From assembly GCA_021521415.1 (NCBI GenBank), contig JAIQDT010001134.1, positions 248,001 through 312,000 on the forward strand: 64,000 bases of DNA, given 5' to 3'. Below the pieces are notes generated by a model. That model had not been told where the DNA came from. It did not search any database and worked only from the letters and a program-made list of their open reading frames with translations. The position numbers and the translations under genes were made by a program. Source of the DNA: Bidens hawaiensis. Taxonomy: Eukaryota; Streptophyta; Magnoliopsida; Asterales; Asteraceae. Of this stretch, positions 10,768 through 22,118 are shown piece after piece (position 1 is the stretch's first letter; each line of letters starts with the position of its first letter).

Positions 10768-11307
10768 TCAGTCATTGCGTTTGTCAACATACACAAAAAG
10801 AACATCCAGGAATAATTGAACTTCTACCATAATGTTAACGCATATGTTATCAGCATCTAATCTGCCCCTTAAACTATCAAATCCACATCGTAGATCGGAT
10901 AAACTGTGTATGACCACATGAAACAAAAACCTCCAGTAAGGCGGGAGGTGCTTCTTCTTCAAAGACTTCCACTCAGTATTGTATCCCATATCCCTTACAA
11001 ATCCACTGAGCTTGGCCTTGTCTCCATTCTCAAACAGACAGTTCGGTTCATCCTTTATCTTCAAAGCACGTCTAGTATCACCTTCTTTAATCTTTAACAT
11101 ATTTCCGGCCACCTTGGTGATAATAGATAGAGAATCATCGGCGGCCTTTGCATACACCCAGAATTCAGTAACCCACTTTTTATAGATGGTTGGGTTGGCA
11201 GAGATAGCATACTCCAAAGGTGATTGCTTTAACCCTTTGATCATGGAAGTGAACACCTTGTCTTTCTTCTTTTCCGGCAACTCAAGAGGACAGAATTGAT
11301 TATGCAA
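10768..11307 (-). CDS. extra (env-position) ORF downstream of Copia pol, fragment
   Basis: 179-residue open frame with the pattern ISANPTIYKKWVTEFWVYAK, then MGYN..., then PPYWRFLFHVVIHSLSDLRCGFDSL. The ORF at 44795-44040 has the same layout (DDPYESIVTDFW, MEYRDSL, YKYLVHVVVHCLGHKKGGYD), so both are copies of one gene that follows pol in this Copia family. Its position is that of the env-like ORF of Sireviruses. I see no signal peptide or membrane helix here and do not assign a function. The ATG may not be the true start; the C-terminus is lost. Confidence 0.55.
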   Translation of the reverse strand: MHNQFCPLELPEKKKDKVFTSMIKGLKQSPLEYAISANPTIYKKWVTEFWVYAKAADDSLSIITKVAGNMLKIKEGDTRRALKIKDEPNCLFENGDKAKLSGFVRDMGYNTEWKSLKKKHLPPYWRFLFHVVIHSLSDLRCGFDSLRGRLDADNICVNIMVEVQLFLDVLFVYVDKRND

Positions 11308-11645
11308 TTGAGATTAAAAATTAAGATCATGAGAATCATCAAATGTAACTAAATTAAACAAAATATAAGTTATATACAAACATTTAAGTATGAACAAAGT
11401 GTCTGCAATAAGTATATATACTTATACTTAATAAATTATACACAATTGATTTTAGTAAGATAATGAACTGAATTAGTTTATGTTAAGTTAATAAGTTCAT
11501 AATATATTGTTTTGTATGTCCATAATGGTCCTTAAATCAAACAGTCCACAAATGCCTAAACAGTCCAGTAGCCTATTCAATTTCAAAATTCTGAAATTTT
11601 GCTAAGTGTAAGAAATTCGTAAGAAAAGAATTCGCATGGACCCTT

Positions 11646-11840
11646 ATTTGCTTTCGCAAGGTTGTGCGAAGCGAATCAGATATTCCATTCACTTCGCAAG
11701 GTTGTGCGAAGCGAATAAGAGCTACAATTCGCATCGCATGGATGTGCGATGTGAATAGGAAATTTCATTCGCTTCGCATGTCTCATGTGATGCGAATAAG
11801 ATTTTTCCCATTCGCTTCGCATGAGCCATGCGAAGTGAAT
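11646..11840. repeat. array of five CG-centred hairpins
   Basis: Five imperfect palindromes: about 11646-11676, 11687-11716, 11727-11756, 11767-11797 and 11810-11840. The last has 14-nt arms (ATTCGCTTCGCATG against CATGCGAAGTGAAT, one G-T pair) around a 3-nt loop. Arms change between copies (CTTCG/CGAAG, CATCG/CGATG) but remain complementary. On the minus strand the array lies between the internal TATA box (12390) and the extra ORF, so it would be in the transcript leader. Confidence 0.65.
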
Positions 11841-12249
11841 ACTATCCCTTTGAGAATTTTCCCTTTCTGCGAATAAGATTCACTTAGCCCATTTTTGTTC
11901 CTTTTGTCTTTAAGCTAATCGCCTAGAACCGAATTGAGGATCTGGAGAGTTTGAGACCATAACGCTTTCATATACACTGTCAATCGGGCTTTGAAATGTT
12001 CGAAAAATCCTAGATCTACAAACTGTACAAACCTACCACTAAACATAAGATCTATTGATGATATCCATGTTCTAAAAGCTTAATAACAGTTGCAAGCCAA
12101 GATTATTCCAACAAACATGAAGACTCTCATCTAGATCTTAGCCGACGATTCGTATGACCCGTCTTCCAGATCTGAAAGAATCCAGAAAGAAATAAGATGT
12201 AGATGAACTGGTATGATAATATACCGTGGGTGTGGGTTCCACGTTTATG

Positions 12250-12402
12250 ATCAAAGAGTGATTATGAGGCTTGATTGATTGTGGATCAAGGAAGATCGTT
12301 TAGGTTTTGAGAGAAAAAGAAGATAGAGAAAGTGAGAGTGATTTGGTAAAGTAAGGATGAATAGTAAAATATATTTTGAGTTGCCCTTATATAGGGTCAG
12401 CC
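12250..12402 (-). promoter_or_regulatory. TATA box and CT-rich leader upstream of the extra ORF
   Basis: On the minus strand CCCTATATAAGGG (TATATAAG at 12393-12386) is followed 45-90 nt downstream by a CT-rich initiator-like run (CACTCTCACTTTCTCTATC). This is the usual layout of a plant RNA polymerase II promoter. It sits about 1 kb upstream of the extra ORF and well downstream of pol, so it is not the LTR promoter. Confidence 0.5.
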
Positions 12403-12599
12403 TATCTTGCGATAAGGTCAAAACATCATGAGTATTCACCGAAAATACGCTCTCAGTCCTCGGTCTTTAAAAATATATGCAAACTCAAACCCAAAAAACA
12501 TTTACCCACCGTATCCAAAAACTTGTTTGTTTTTCTAATTTTCTTTTGTCGGTCCATATCTGTTAACTATTTCAAAATGATCTGTTTGACAAAATAAAC

Positions 12600-13165
12600 T
12601 AAGGTAAGACAAAAATATTTTTAAAAATTAAAAAAATTTTGAAAAAAAGTTAAACATAAATAAAAATTAAAATAAAATTAACATTAAACATAAAATATTA
12701 AATAGATTATATTTTAGAAAACAAAACAAAATAAAATAAAACAAAGAAAAAAGTAATATAGTTAAAACTAAATAAATAAAGATAAAAATCAAGTTAATAT
12801 TAAATTTATTTACATAATTCTTTTAATTGATTAGATTAATCAATTTATAAAGAACGATCACAACATGGAATCATATCGATTTGCAAAGTCCTAGATCACA
12901 TTTTCATTTTGATATTATTGTGTCACAAGTTCATCATCGATTGTAGATATTGTCCACTTGTTTAACTTGACAAGTATTTTGATGTTAATCGCGATACATT
13001 TGAAGTTCAATTAGGCACAATGCTTATGTGGTCCCCACTTAATCAGACATGGTATTGATTCCATTATACCTCGAGCTTACTTTGTGTTAACATATCACCT
13101 TAATTTGACTTAAATCTTTCTTATTTGATCACAGTACTCTTATTAACACACTTGACACTTTATTT
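12600..13165. other. AT-rich Copia spacer
   Basis: Very AT-rich, with A-runs up to 12840, then unique-looking sequence related to the spacer at 46.0-46.9 kb. No open frame or RNA gene seen. Confidence 0.4.
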
Positions 13166-13169
13166 TTGT

Positions 13170-13500
13170 ATACTTGACTCAATCTAGAAAGATTAAAATA
13201 AAGCAGAAGTTCAGGGCCTTAACAATCAGGTCGGATAATACCATATTATCGCGCAGAGAAAGTCTAAGGCTTGAACAAAAGAAAGAAAATAAAACAAAGC
13301 AGAAGATTCAAGGCCTTAACAATCTAATCTTGTATGACTACAAACATAGAAAGTCCAAGGCTTGAATCAAAATAAATGAAGAAATAAAGCAGAAGTTAAA
13401 TTCCTAGGACTGACTTTTCTTGACTCATTTTCTTGATTTTTCTTTTTCTTTTCTGACTCCTTTTGTTTTTCTTTTCTTGACGCTTTTCTTGACTTGATAA
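13170..13500. repeat. ~105-bp direct repeats and TTTTCTTGACT repeats
   Basis: AAAGCAGAAG-(A)TTCA(G/A)GGCCTTAACAATC occurs at about 13200 and 13301, with AGAAAGTC(T/C)AAGGCTTGAA after each, and a third partial copy at 13380. From 13420 to 13500 variants of TTTTCTTGACT recur. Part of the spacer of the Copia fragment. Confidence 0.5.
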
Positions 13501-14136
13501 AAATTAAAAATGACTCGGACTTCATAAGACAACTGTGATCAGGTAAAGAGAGGCTTGGGAATAACATGTGTAATTGCATTTCAGCCTTCATGGATATGAC
13601 TTTAACGGAATCATGTAACCGCTTCATAAGCGTATAGCCACTAGCATCGGCAATGATTTAAGTTTATATCACCCGACATTTACTTGTTTGTCAAGCCTAT
13701 CTACACATCAATGAGTGATCTTGTAGACTTTTGATCTACTCTTTTCATGCGCTAGGATCATTACATGCCAATGTACTATCATTTTCCATAAGGTCGGATC
13801 AAATTCCTAATTTGAAAATTTTAAATACTCGACTCGCTCTAAGTAGGAGCTCCCTCTAAGCAAAACAAATCTTTTTGAATTTTCTTAAGTATTTTCTTAA
13901 ATAAGAGTAAAGATGAAATTAATATTATATATAAAAATAAAATCTTTTTGGTAAGTCAAATGACTTGATTTTATTTTTTCTTAAAATAAATTTAAAAATC
14001 TTTTTGGTGAGTTAAAGTTAACTCATTTTCTCCCTCTAAAATTGTGACATATTTGGAAAATATTTACAATTTTAAAATAAAAGATAAAAATCTACTCAAA
14101 AGAAATCATGCCCAAGGATTCAACGAGATATAAAAA

Positions 14137-14472
14137 TCAGGCACGACTGAAAGCTTTTGTAAAGAGATCAGCAAAGTTAAAATCAGTATGGACTTGTTTG
14201 ATGTTGACAAGCTTACGATCAAAACAATCACGAATAAAATGTATTCGGATGTCGATGTGTTTTGTCTTAGAGTGCTGGACCGGGTTTTTAACAATCGCAA
14301 CAGCAGCCTCATTATCACACTTGATCGTGGTGTCAAAGAAATCCAAGCCGTAATCCAGTAGCTGATGCTGGATCCAAATGACTTGGGAACATAAACTGGA
14401 TGCGGCGATGTACTCTGCTTTAGCAGTTGAGGTGGTCACGGTGACTTGCTTCTTGCATTGCCATGAAATCAA
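14137..14472 (-). pseudogene. Copia RNase H C-terminal fragment
   Basis: Translation SWQCKKQVTVTTSTAKAEYI, IKCDNEAAVAIVKNPVQHSK and TKHIDIRIHFIRD is the end of Ty1/Copia RNase H, with the acidic residues of AEY and CDN and the conserved HSKTKHI. The same block is at 50150-49900 in the complete element. Everything upstream of this point in pol is missing (break near 14505). Confidence 0.85.
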
Positions 14473-14505
14473 CCTATCACCCAGAAATTGGCATCCACCT
14501 GCTTA

Positions 14506-15634
14506 TAAGTTGAGGCAAAAAGGTAATTCAAATGCGCCGAAAAGAGTGAAAACGGAAAAAGAACCGAAAGCGTCACAAAAGCCGAAATGAGCGGTCCGCA
14601 CTAGCTAAAATAAATATAAATGCGAGTCTTAATTGATATTCTAACAAGGATATTTATTGTATAACTAGTTTTTGGAGTTAGTTATTACTTTACTATAATT
14701 TATTACTAATTTTATAGTTTTTGGTTATTTTATTAATATTTATGTTTTCACGAAAATTTGGTTTTACCATGATATAATTATTTTAATGGCAAAGACATAA
14801 AGTTTATACGAATGAATGACTTGAACTAATGTTTACAATCTAAGTTATAATTAGTATTTTAACAAAATGAATATTAACGAATAATTTTAACAATGATTTT
14901 TAATTCGAGGTTTAAGAAAACGAAGGTTCGATTTTTAAGATCAAAAACATGAAATATATTTTATATTTAATTTATAAAATTTTTATTGTTTTATTATGAT
15001 TTTTAAATGATTAATTTAATTATATAAAAAGATATATAAAATATATTTCATCCTTTTGATCTTAAAAACAGTAATTAAACTATTGATTATTATTTAAAGA
15101 CGTCAGTTAAGGATGTTAAAATAATTGTTTCGGTCAAACAACGGATTTTACGACAAAAATGCGATTTCTGGTGCTGGAATCCGGCAGCTGGAGGTGTCGC
15201 CGGGAAAACGAACGAAAGGGGGTGGGTGGTTTGGGTTTTAAATATTATATTTTGAACATTTTTATAATTTAGCCCCTCAAGTTTAATATTCTTTTAAAAC
15301 TTAAATTAGATTATAAGTTACAGAAATAGTCTGTATTATTAATTGTTATCAATATAGATTTAATAATTATATTTATAGTGTAGCCCTTGAACTTTGAGGA
15401 TGTTATGTATCATGATTTATAATTAGGATTTTTCGGATAATTACGCTTTTAACCCGCAAAGTTCATTTATCAATAAAGCTCGGGATCTTGTAAATAAATC
15501 AAACATAATAACAATTGAACGAACATTGGACATCAATCGTTGAGAATGTTTTATTAATGATAAACAACAATACATCAAAATGACTTACCGGGTTGGGTTA
15601 ACAAGTAAAAATACTAATCGAAAATCAATGAATG
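14506..15634. other. AT-rich sequence without recognisable gene
   Basis: No open frame or RNA gene. It contains a short GC-richer patch (15170-15230). It is the left flank of the head-to-head LTR pair and may contain the U3 part of the right LTR. Confidence 0.35.
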
Positions 15635-18600
15635 TGTCACACCCCGACTAGCACAATGCGGAAGCGTAAAACGAGAATGTAACAGACACCTCTGATATCA
15701 ACACATTGTTTATAAAGAAACATTACAAACTAATTTACAATATATTACATTTCTTTGTTCTATCGTTGTTTTCCAGTCTATGTGATATAAACAAAACTAG
15801 TTCATTAACTATACATTCTTACTACTAACATCCTTGCCTCTATTCACATGTCATCAACCACACACTTCAGGTAAGTAACAGATCATCAAATTACTCCGAT
15901 TTAGGTACACCTGAAAAGCAGTTTAAAACGGGTCAACTACTAGAGTTGGTGAGTTTCACGAGTTTCAAGAAAACAGTAATGAGTATTCACAAGTCAGCAC
16001 TTGTAATCATGAGATAAGTATGTATGTATGTAAATGATGTATGTGATATAATTATGCTAAGCTACAGTGAAGCCTGGACTGTTCGTGCTGCGTGCCTCCA
16101 TTTCCCACGCTCAATCAACCACTGTGGCCCCTTTCCGCCCACAACATGCCCCGGTAGCTATGTCTAACACTACATAGCTGGTTCGTAAAAATTATGGTCA
16201 TGTGCAAACGGTTTTGGTGTCTCGGCAAACCGTGCCGGCTCCGTTTGGGTTTGTCAAACCAATAGTACTATTCACAAGCCACCGGCTCGAAGTTAATCAC
16301 TGTGATCGTGGGGACTTTCTTGTGTTAGCACTTAGATAATTCACATCACCACATGTTTCAGATAAGTACATAGATATAAGCAAACATGCCTTTCACCCCA
16401 AAAGTTCGTAAAACAGTTTAAAAGTGGGGTCATGAACTCACGGTTAGTAGATATTTAGTACTGTATCAACTCGTGGTTTGTTCAGTCCGCTATCAGTAGT
16501 TCCTATAATCAATATTATAATAATAATATTTTAATATTATTATAATCTCAATACTAAACTGGGCTGTATAACTAATCTGGGTGTAGCTGGAACGTCCAGA
16601 AAGTGGCAATAGGCTTAGGTTGTGATGTTGTTCAATATCTAATACTTAAAACTGAACTTGGCTCAGATTCCCGTTTTCCCAGCTGGGCCAAGTTGTTCGT
16701 TTACACGCTCAGAAAACAGTTATGGGAAAATAAGCTTGGGTAAATGTATTGGTTACTAAAATGATTAAGTTATAAGGAAGGATAACCTATTAGGGTCCCG
16801 GATTAGCCACGGGGCCCGTTTCCGTTTATACAGTCCCGGATTAGTCCAGGTTTCTCATAGAAAAGTTCATTTTTACTTAATTAGTCCAAAAATATGATTT
16901 TTGATCACTCTTGGTGTTTTGATTTTCCCGCAGGTTCACTAGTCACGAACTTGCCGGTTGTTATAAAAACTGAATTTGTTTAATATTCAGATTAGCATAA
17001 TTAATTAACCGTTAATCATTAAACTATGAAAATTTAATCACTTATCAATTAAAATATGTAGATTTTTATAAAAATATTTCTGGAATTTATTTACTGATTT
17101 ATTAATTTATAAAAATTCATTTTATCAGCTATATTTCGCCTGAAAATCGTCCGTTTACCCCAAACAATTTCCAAAAATTCACCAAAAATTCCTGAATACT
17201 CAAATCATATCCCAAAATAACCTGTATCAATTCCAGAATGTATAAAGCTCGTACAATATTCTTTTCGGCCCAAATTCGGCTGTAAAAATTCACACGAACG
17301 CAAATAAACAAAACACCTTTAAACTTCTCCAAATGATCCCAATTCATATGTAATCAAAATACATCAAATCTGAGTTCCCAGAAAAATTTCATAATTTTTG
17401 AAGTATTTTAGCTATTTTTCCCAAATAAACGTCCCAATTCGGTAATAAATTCGCCAAATATTCTTGGATGGTCGAAAATTTACCAAATTTGAACAGGGAC
17501 TTATTGACATTGTCCCTGATGTTCCTGCAAAATTTCAAGTTCTAAAAATATGCACATCACAACCTTAACCTAAATAGCCCGTAAGCGAGTGTTTCGGCAT
17601 TACCTTAGCGGGTTTGGCTCGTTTCCGACCTTTTAATCAAGTTTTCAGGTTCTTGTGCTTCTAAGAAAGCTAGGTACAAGTCCTATATCACAAACCAAGC
17701 AATATTCCATCAACATAACAGCCCTTAACTTAGGGTTTCGGCTAGTGCACAAAAACGAACTTTTGAACCGTAAAAACGCCGTTTCAACCTTTTAATCCGT
17801 GTTTATGGCCAAAAAAACTATCAAAACAGGTTCCTTACCATGTGTATGATCAAAAAATGTTTATGGACCATTTTTAGGATTTTTACACGGTTAGGAATGA
17901 TTTTTAGTAACCAAGACATGTTTTTATGGTATTAAACAAGTTTACACAAGTAAAAAAGCTACTTATTTAAGCCCTTTACCTTAGGGTTTGGAGGTTTTCT
18001 GGAATTTTAGGATGCAGCTGCTTGGACCTCAGATTTCATAAACCAAATTGGATAAACAAGCTTCCTAAACAAGTTATATAAAAAAAATGGGGGTGGGGTG
18101 GGCTGGTCCGATCGGAAGGATTGTTTGGGCCCCCTTGGGCCCATTTTGGCCCAACAATCTGTTTTCTCAAGCCCAATACGAAAAGCCCGATCCAAATTTA
18201 GTTCGGGTTCGGTTTTTGGCGCGAAAAACTTATCGGGTGCGTTAAACAACGCGAAAACAAGTGTTTTTCGGCTAGTTTTGTGTAAAATTATAAAAGCATA
18301 CTATATGTTTGTAAAAATCAAAAATATTTTCACGGATCGCTTAAAACATTTCAAATAAGTGTTGGTAAGTCTTTTTGGCTTAACGGATGATACAATGCTT
18401 GGTTTGTAACTATCTTTCGCGTTTAAATCTATAGCGGGTGGTTAAACGAGCATGTTTTCGTTTAACTTGTTTGCTATCAAACTAAGACCATATTTCTAAT
18501 ATTTTAGCTTGTATAGATCGTATATCACTTATAAATGCCCCCCCGAGATATCTGGGTCATAACCCGACCCGTTCGGTTAATTATTCGTTTGTTACGCAAA

Positions 18601-18666
18601 AGGCGTTTATTTGCTTAATTGGTAAATACGTACTGAGGTGTACCTTGTTTTGGCTCAAATGTCACA
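15635..18666 (-). mobile_element. solo LTR, ~3.0 kb, with GAATG target duplication
   Basis: On the minus strand it starts TGTGACATTTGAG and ends GTCGGGGTGTGACA; it is flanked on both sides by GAATG (15630-15634 and 18667-18671). No primer binding site follows the end and no internal region exists, so this is a solo LTR left by recombination between two LTRs of a Gypsy-type element. TATATAA on the minus strand at 18080-18074 could be its promoter. It shares its sequence in inverted orientation with 18670-20850. Confidence 0.8.
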
Positions 18667-20850
18667 GAATGTCACAAAGTGGGGCCCAAGCGGACCCCAA
18701 TAATTACAGCCGCCAATATGGACTCCCCCCTTTTTTATATTTTTATTTTCTTCCTCCTCAAGCTATTCTAAACACTTCTAACTTCAAAAATATCATTCTA
18801 CACCCCTGTTCCAGCTGATCCTCTTTCTCTCAACTCATAACCTAAGGTAACCTGTCCATTTTTCATAGTTTTGAGCTTGTTTAATTATGATTTTTACATT
18901 AAGATTGATGTTTGATTATTAAAATCACTTCTAACCATGCAAAAACCCTTAAAATGATACAAAAATAGATATTGATCCTAAACACATGTACTAAGCTGAA
19001 TCAAATACCTTTGTTTTGGCAAAAAAAACAAGGATTAGGAAGTTTAAATCATATTTTTACGGTTTAAAAACTCGGTTTCAAACCATTACCGAAATCCTTT
19101 GTTTCAAGGCTGGATGAATAATGTTACATGATTGATTTTGTGATATATGACTTGTAGATACATTATCTAGAAGACCAAGAACCCGAAAAAGCGAGAAAAG
19201 GGCCTAAACAACCGAAAACCGCAAAGGTATTACCGAAACCCTCGTTTGTGGAATGTTTAGAAATAGATTGTGATGCGTTTATTGTTAGTCTATAAACTTT
19301 TGCATGGACATCAGGACCGCATGAATAAGTCACTATCTAAATTTGGGAATTTTTCGATAATTCGATAATATTTTGCGAATTTATTACCGTTTGTTAGGGT
19401 TTATTTGGAAAAATTACTTAAACTGCTTGAAAAATTATGAAATTTTGTGTAGAACTCAGGTAATACATCATAAGATCACATATAAATTTTAAGGTCAATT
19501 GAAGAACCCTATATATGATTTCTGGATTCGCGTTTATTCGAGTTTTAACAGCCATTTAGGGCTCGAAAAAGAAATTTAGCAAAATTATTATGTTCTGGAA
19601 TTTTAAATGGGATTTTGAAAGTCATTTGGATCACTCAAAAAATTTATTGGATTTTTCGAAAATCGTTTGGTATAAACGGACGATTTACCTTTTAAAAATA
19701 GCATATAAATTAATTTTTCTAAATTAATAAATCAGTAAATATTTTCTAAAATATTTTTATACAAATCTGCATATATTAATTAGTGAGTGTATAAATTTTC
19801 ATAATTTAACGATAAACAGATAATTAGTTGTGCTAATTTGAAAGTTAAAAGAATGCAATTCTTATAAAAATCAACAGGTTTGCGATTAACGAACCGTTGG
19901 GATATTGGAACATCAAGAGTGGTCAAATATCATATTTTTGGGTTAGTTGAGTAAAACTTAATATTTTGTGAGAAATTTGGATAATTCAGATGAATTGTGC
20001 GTGTTTTCTCCAAACCAGACTGAATAAACAAAAATGAGCCCTGTAGTGAATCTAGACATCTAAACTATGATTTTTCTTTATAAATTTAATCATTTTATCA
20101 ACCGACACGTTTACCCAAGTTTACGCGATCATACCAGCTTTCTAAACGCCTGAACGATCAACTTGGCCCAACACCTGAAACGGTGAAACTGAGCCAAGTT
20201 CGATTTTAAACATTAGACATTGAGCAACGTCAAAATCTAAGCCCATTGACATGTTCTGCGCGTGACAGCTATACTCAGACTATATATACAGCCCAGTTTA
20301 GTATGAAGACTATAATAATAATAAAATAATATTATTATATAATATTGATTATAATATCTGAGTGATAGCAAGTAAAACGAATCACGAGCTGATACCGTAC
20401 TTAGTACCTACTAAACCTTGTGTTTCATGACCCCTCTTTCTAAACCGTTTTATGAACTTTTGGAGTGAAAAATATTTTGTTTATACTCGTATATCTGAAA
20501 ATATGTGATGATGTGAATTATCTAAGAGCTAACACACAAAAGTCCCCACAATCACATTGATTAACTTCAAGTTGATGGCTTGTGAATAGTACTATTGGTT
20601 TGACAAATCCAAATGGAATCGACATGAATACCGTGGCAGACCATACACCGTTTGCACATGTTGATAATTATACAAACATGCTATGTAGTGTTAGACATAA
20701 CTACTTAGGCATGTTGTGGGCGGAAAGAAGGCTACAGTGGTTGATTATGCGTGAAAAATGAAGACACGTAACACGAACGAACAGTTAGGCTTCACTGTAG
20801 CTTAGCATAATAATATCACATTCATATATGAATACATAAACCTTCTTACA
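18667..20850 (+). mobile_element. related LTR in opposite orientation, 3' truncated
   Basis: Inverted homology with 15635-18666 can be followed from about 18800 to 20835; for example GCTTCACTGTAGCTTAGCATA at 20791-20811 mirrors 16058-16078. A weak TATA-like stretch is at 18731-18750, with a leader starting near 18780. The end homologous to the last ~400 bp of the solo LTR is absent. The solo LTR inserted at or inside the 5' (U3) part of this LTR. Together they form an imperfect inverted repeat of about 4.8 kb. Confidence 0.68.
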
Positions 20851-21907
20851 CGTTAGTGATTCTATATATAATTAATATCCTAAACTATGGATTAAAGAAT
20901 TGTTAATTTGGCTAGGGTTTGTGGAGTTAGGAGATAATTTAAAACTTGGTATATGTACATATATTACTAGTTGTCACTATGTACCCCAATGAAAAAAAGA
21001 AAGACAGGCCCAACCCAACCAATGCAACGAAGAAACAGAAAAGACAGTTGACAGATGAACAGTATTATATAATTAAACATCCTTCATCCCATACTCTACA
21101 ACTCCATCACGCAACCTACCCCAACAAATCTTGTTTTTGATTCTCATTCACATGATCTTGATCAGTTATGTTGTGGAAATGTTACTGTTACTATTCACAT
21201 GAATCGTTTCAACCTTTTTTGTATAAAACCTTTGACTTTTATCAAAATTTTGATTTTTAAAGCGAGTAATATTGTATGATTAGTTAGCTGGAGTTGAGTG
21301 ATCCAGTTGACCCTTGATTTCAATTGCTTTCTTATAATGTCTTCTACACGTATATTAAACGATAAAAATAACGAATGTAGTTCTTTTTGTTTTCTAAAAT
21401 AGCTAAAATGGGTACACTGTGAAGCTTAATTTATTTCTATGTGAATGGAAATTAGACAAAAATCCTAAAACTCAGGTTTCAGTTACGTCTGTCTCCCCAA
21501 ACTTTCTAATTATCCAAAAAGCTTGGTCCCCATTAAGAAAGTTTGGTTACAAGTCATGTCTCTGCCTATTTGTATTCCTGATTTAATCCACCAAAATAAC
21601 ATAAAAATAAAAATTCACTTTAATGCATGTTTTGGACAATATTATTGTAATGTCTGTCATGAGTTATCTCACAAAAAGACAGATTTAGGTACTAGCATGT
21701 GTATTATGCATTGGATAGGTATACTGTATACAAATTACAAATACTAGGGTTCAAAAAGTAATTATAACTTATCTTTTTAAGAAAAGCTAAATTATAATTA
21801 CTTTCAGTGTCCTGTTAGCAAAACAAACAAACAAACAAACAAAGGTAAATGAAATCTTAATCTATATTCAGTAACTACTGCTTTTTGTGAGTATACCTCC
21901 TGTAGAC
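20851..21907. other. intergenic, downstream of the TCP gene
   Basis: No gene recognised; small open frames here have no features. A CAAA microsatellite lies at 21820-21842. Expected to include the 3' untranslated region of the TCP gene close to 21908. Confidence 0.4.
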
Positions 21908-22118
21908 CTAAGACATTGCACGGTCATCCTGCTCCTCATGAATTACTTTAAACTTAGGCATACCTTTGGAAGAAATTTGGGAGATCCACTCATCTGATAC
22001 AACAAAGTTGTGGTTATATGAATAGGAAGTCGAAGACGACACTAAAAACCTATGTTCCAGCATTGATTCATGAAAGATGTCATTGTAATCACTTTGCGGT
22101 TCAAATTGACCCCAAGAG
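21908..22118 (-). pseudogene. out-of-frame C-terminal coding segment of the TCP gene
   Basis: In the +1 frame relative to the upstream coding sequence the minus strand reads [20 protein letters not shown] and later SYNHNFVVSDEWISQ, ending at TAG 21908-21910. This reads like the C-terminal region of CYC2-type TCP proteins. A short intron starting at the GTATGCC near 21970 is possible. The segment follows the frame break near 22120-22127. Confidence 0.6.

Larger units (their letters stand above)
10540..14505 (-). mobile_element. truncated Sirevirus-like Copia: RNase H, spacer, extra ORF
   Basis: Reading leftwards on the minus strand: end of pol RNase H (14472-14137), purine-rich tracts like polypurine tracts (complement near 14020 and 13850, AGAGGGAG), an AT-rich spacer, a TATA box with CT-rich leader (about 12390-12290), a hairpin array, and an extra ORF (11307-10768). 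The order and the spacer length match the complete element at 40804-56494, and short stretches such as CAATGTACTATCAT (13771 and 46898) are shared. No LTR remains at either side, so it is truncated at both ends. Confidence 0.62.

Noticed and set aside
18007..18358. Overlapping ORFs on both strands
   Set aside because: Lie inside the solo LTR; no domain or conservation in the related LTR at 18.7-20.8 kb.
18670..18690. TGTCACAAAG as the exact 5' end of the right-hand LTR
   Set aside because: It would leave only about 70 bp of U3 before the TATA-like stretch, against about 590 bp in the related LTR; insertion inside the U3 is equally possible.
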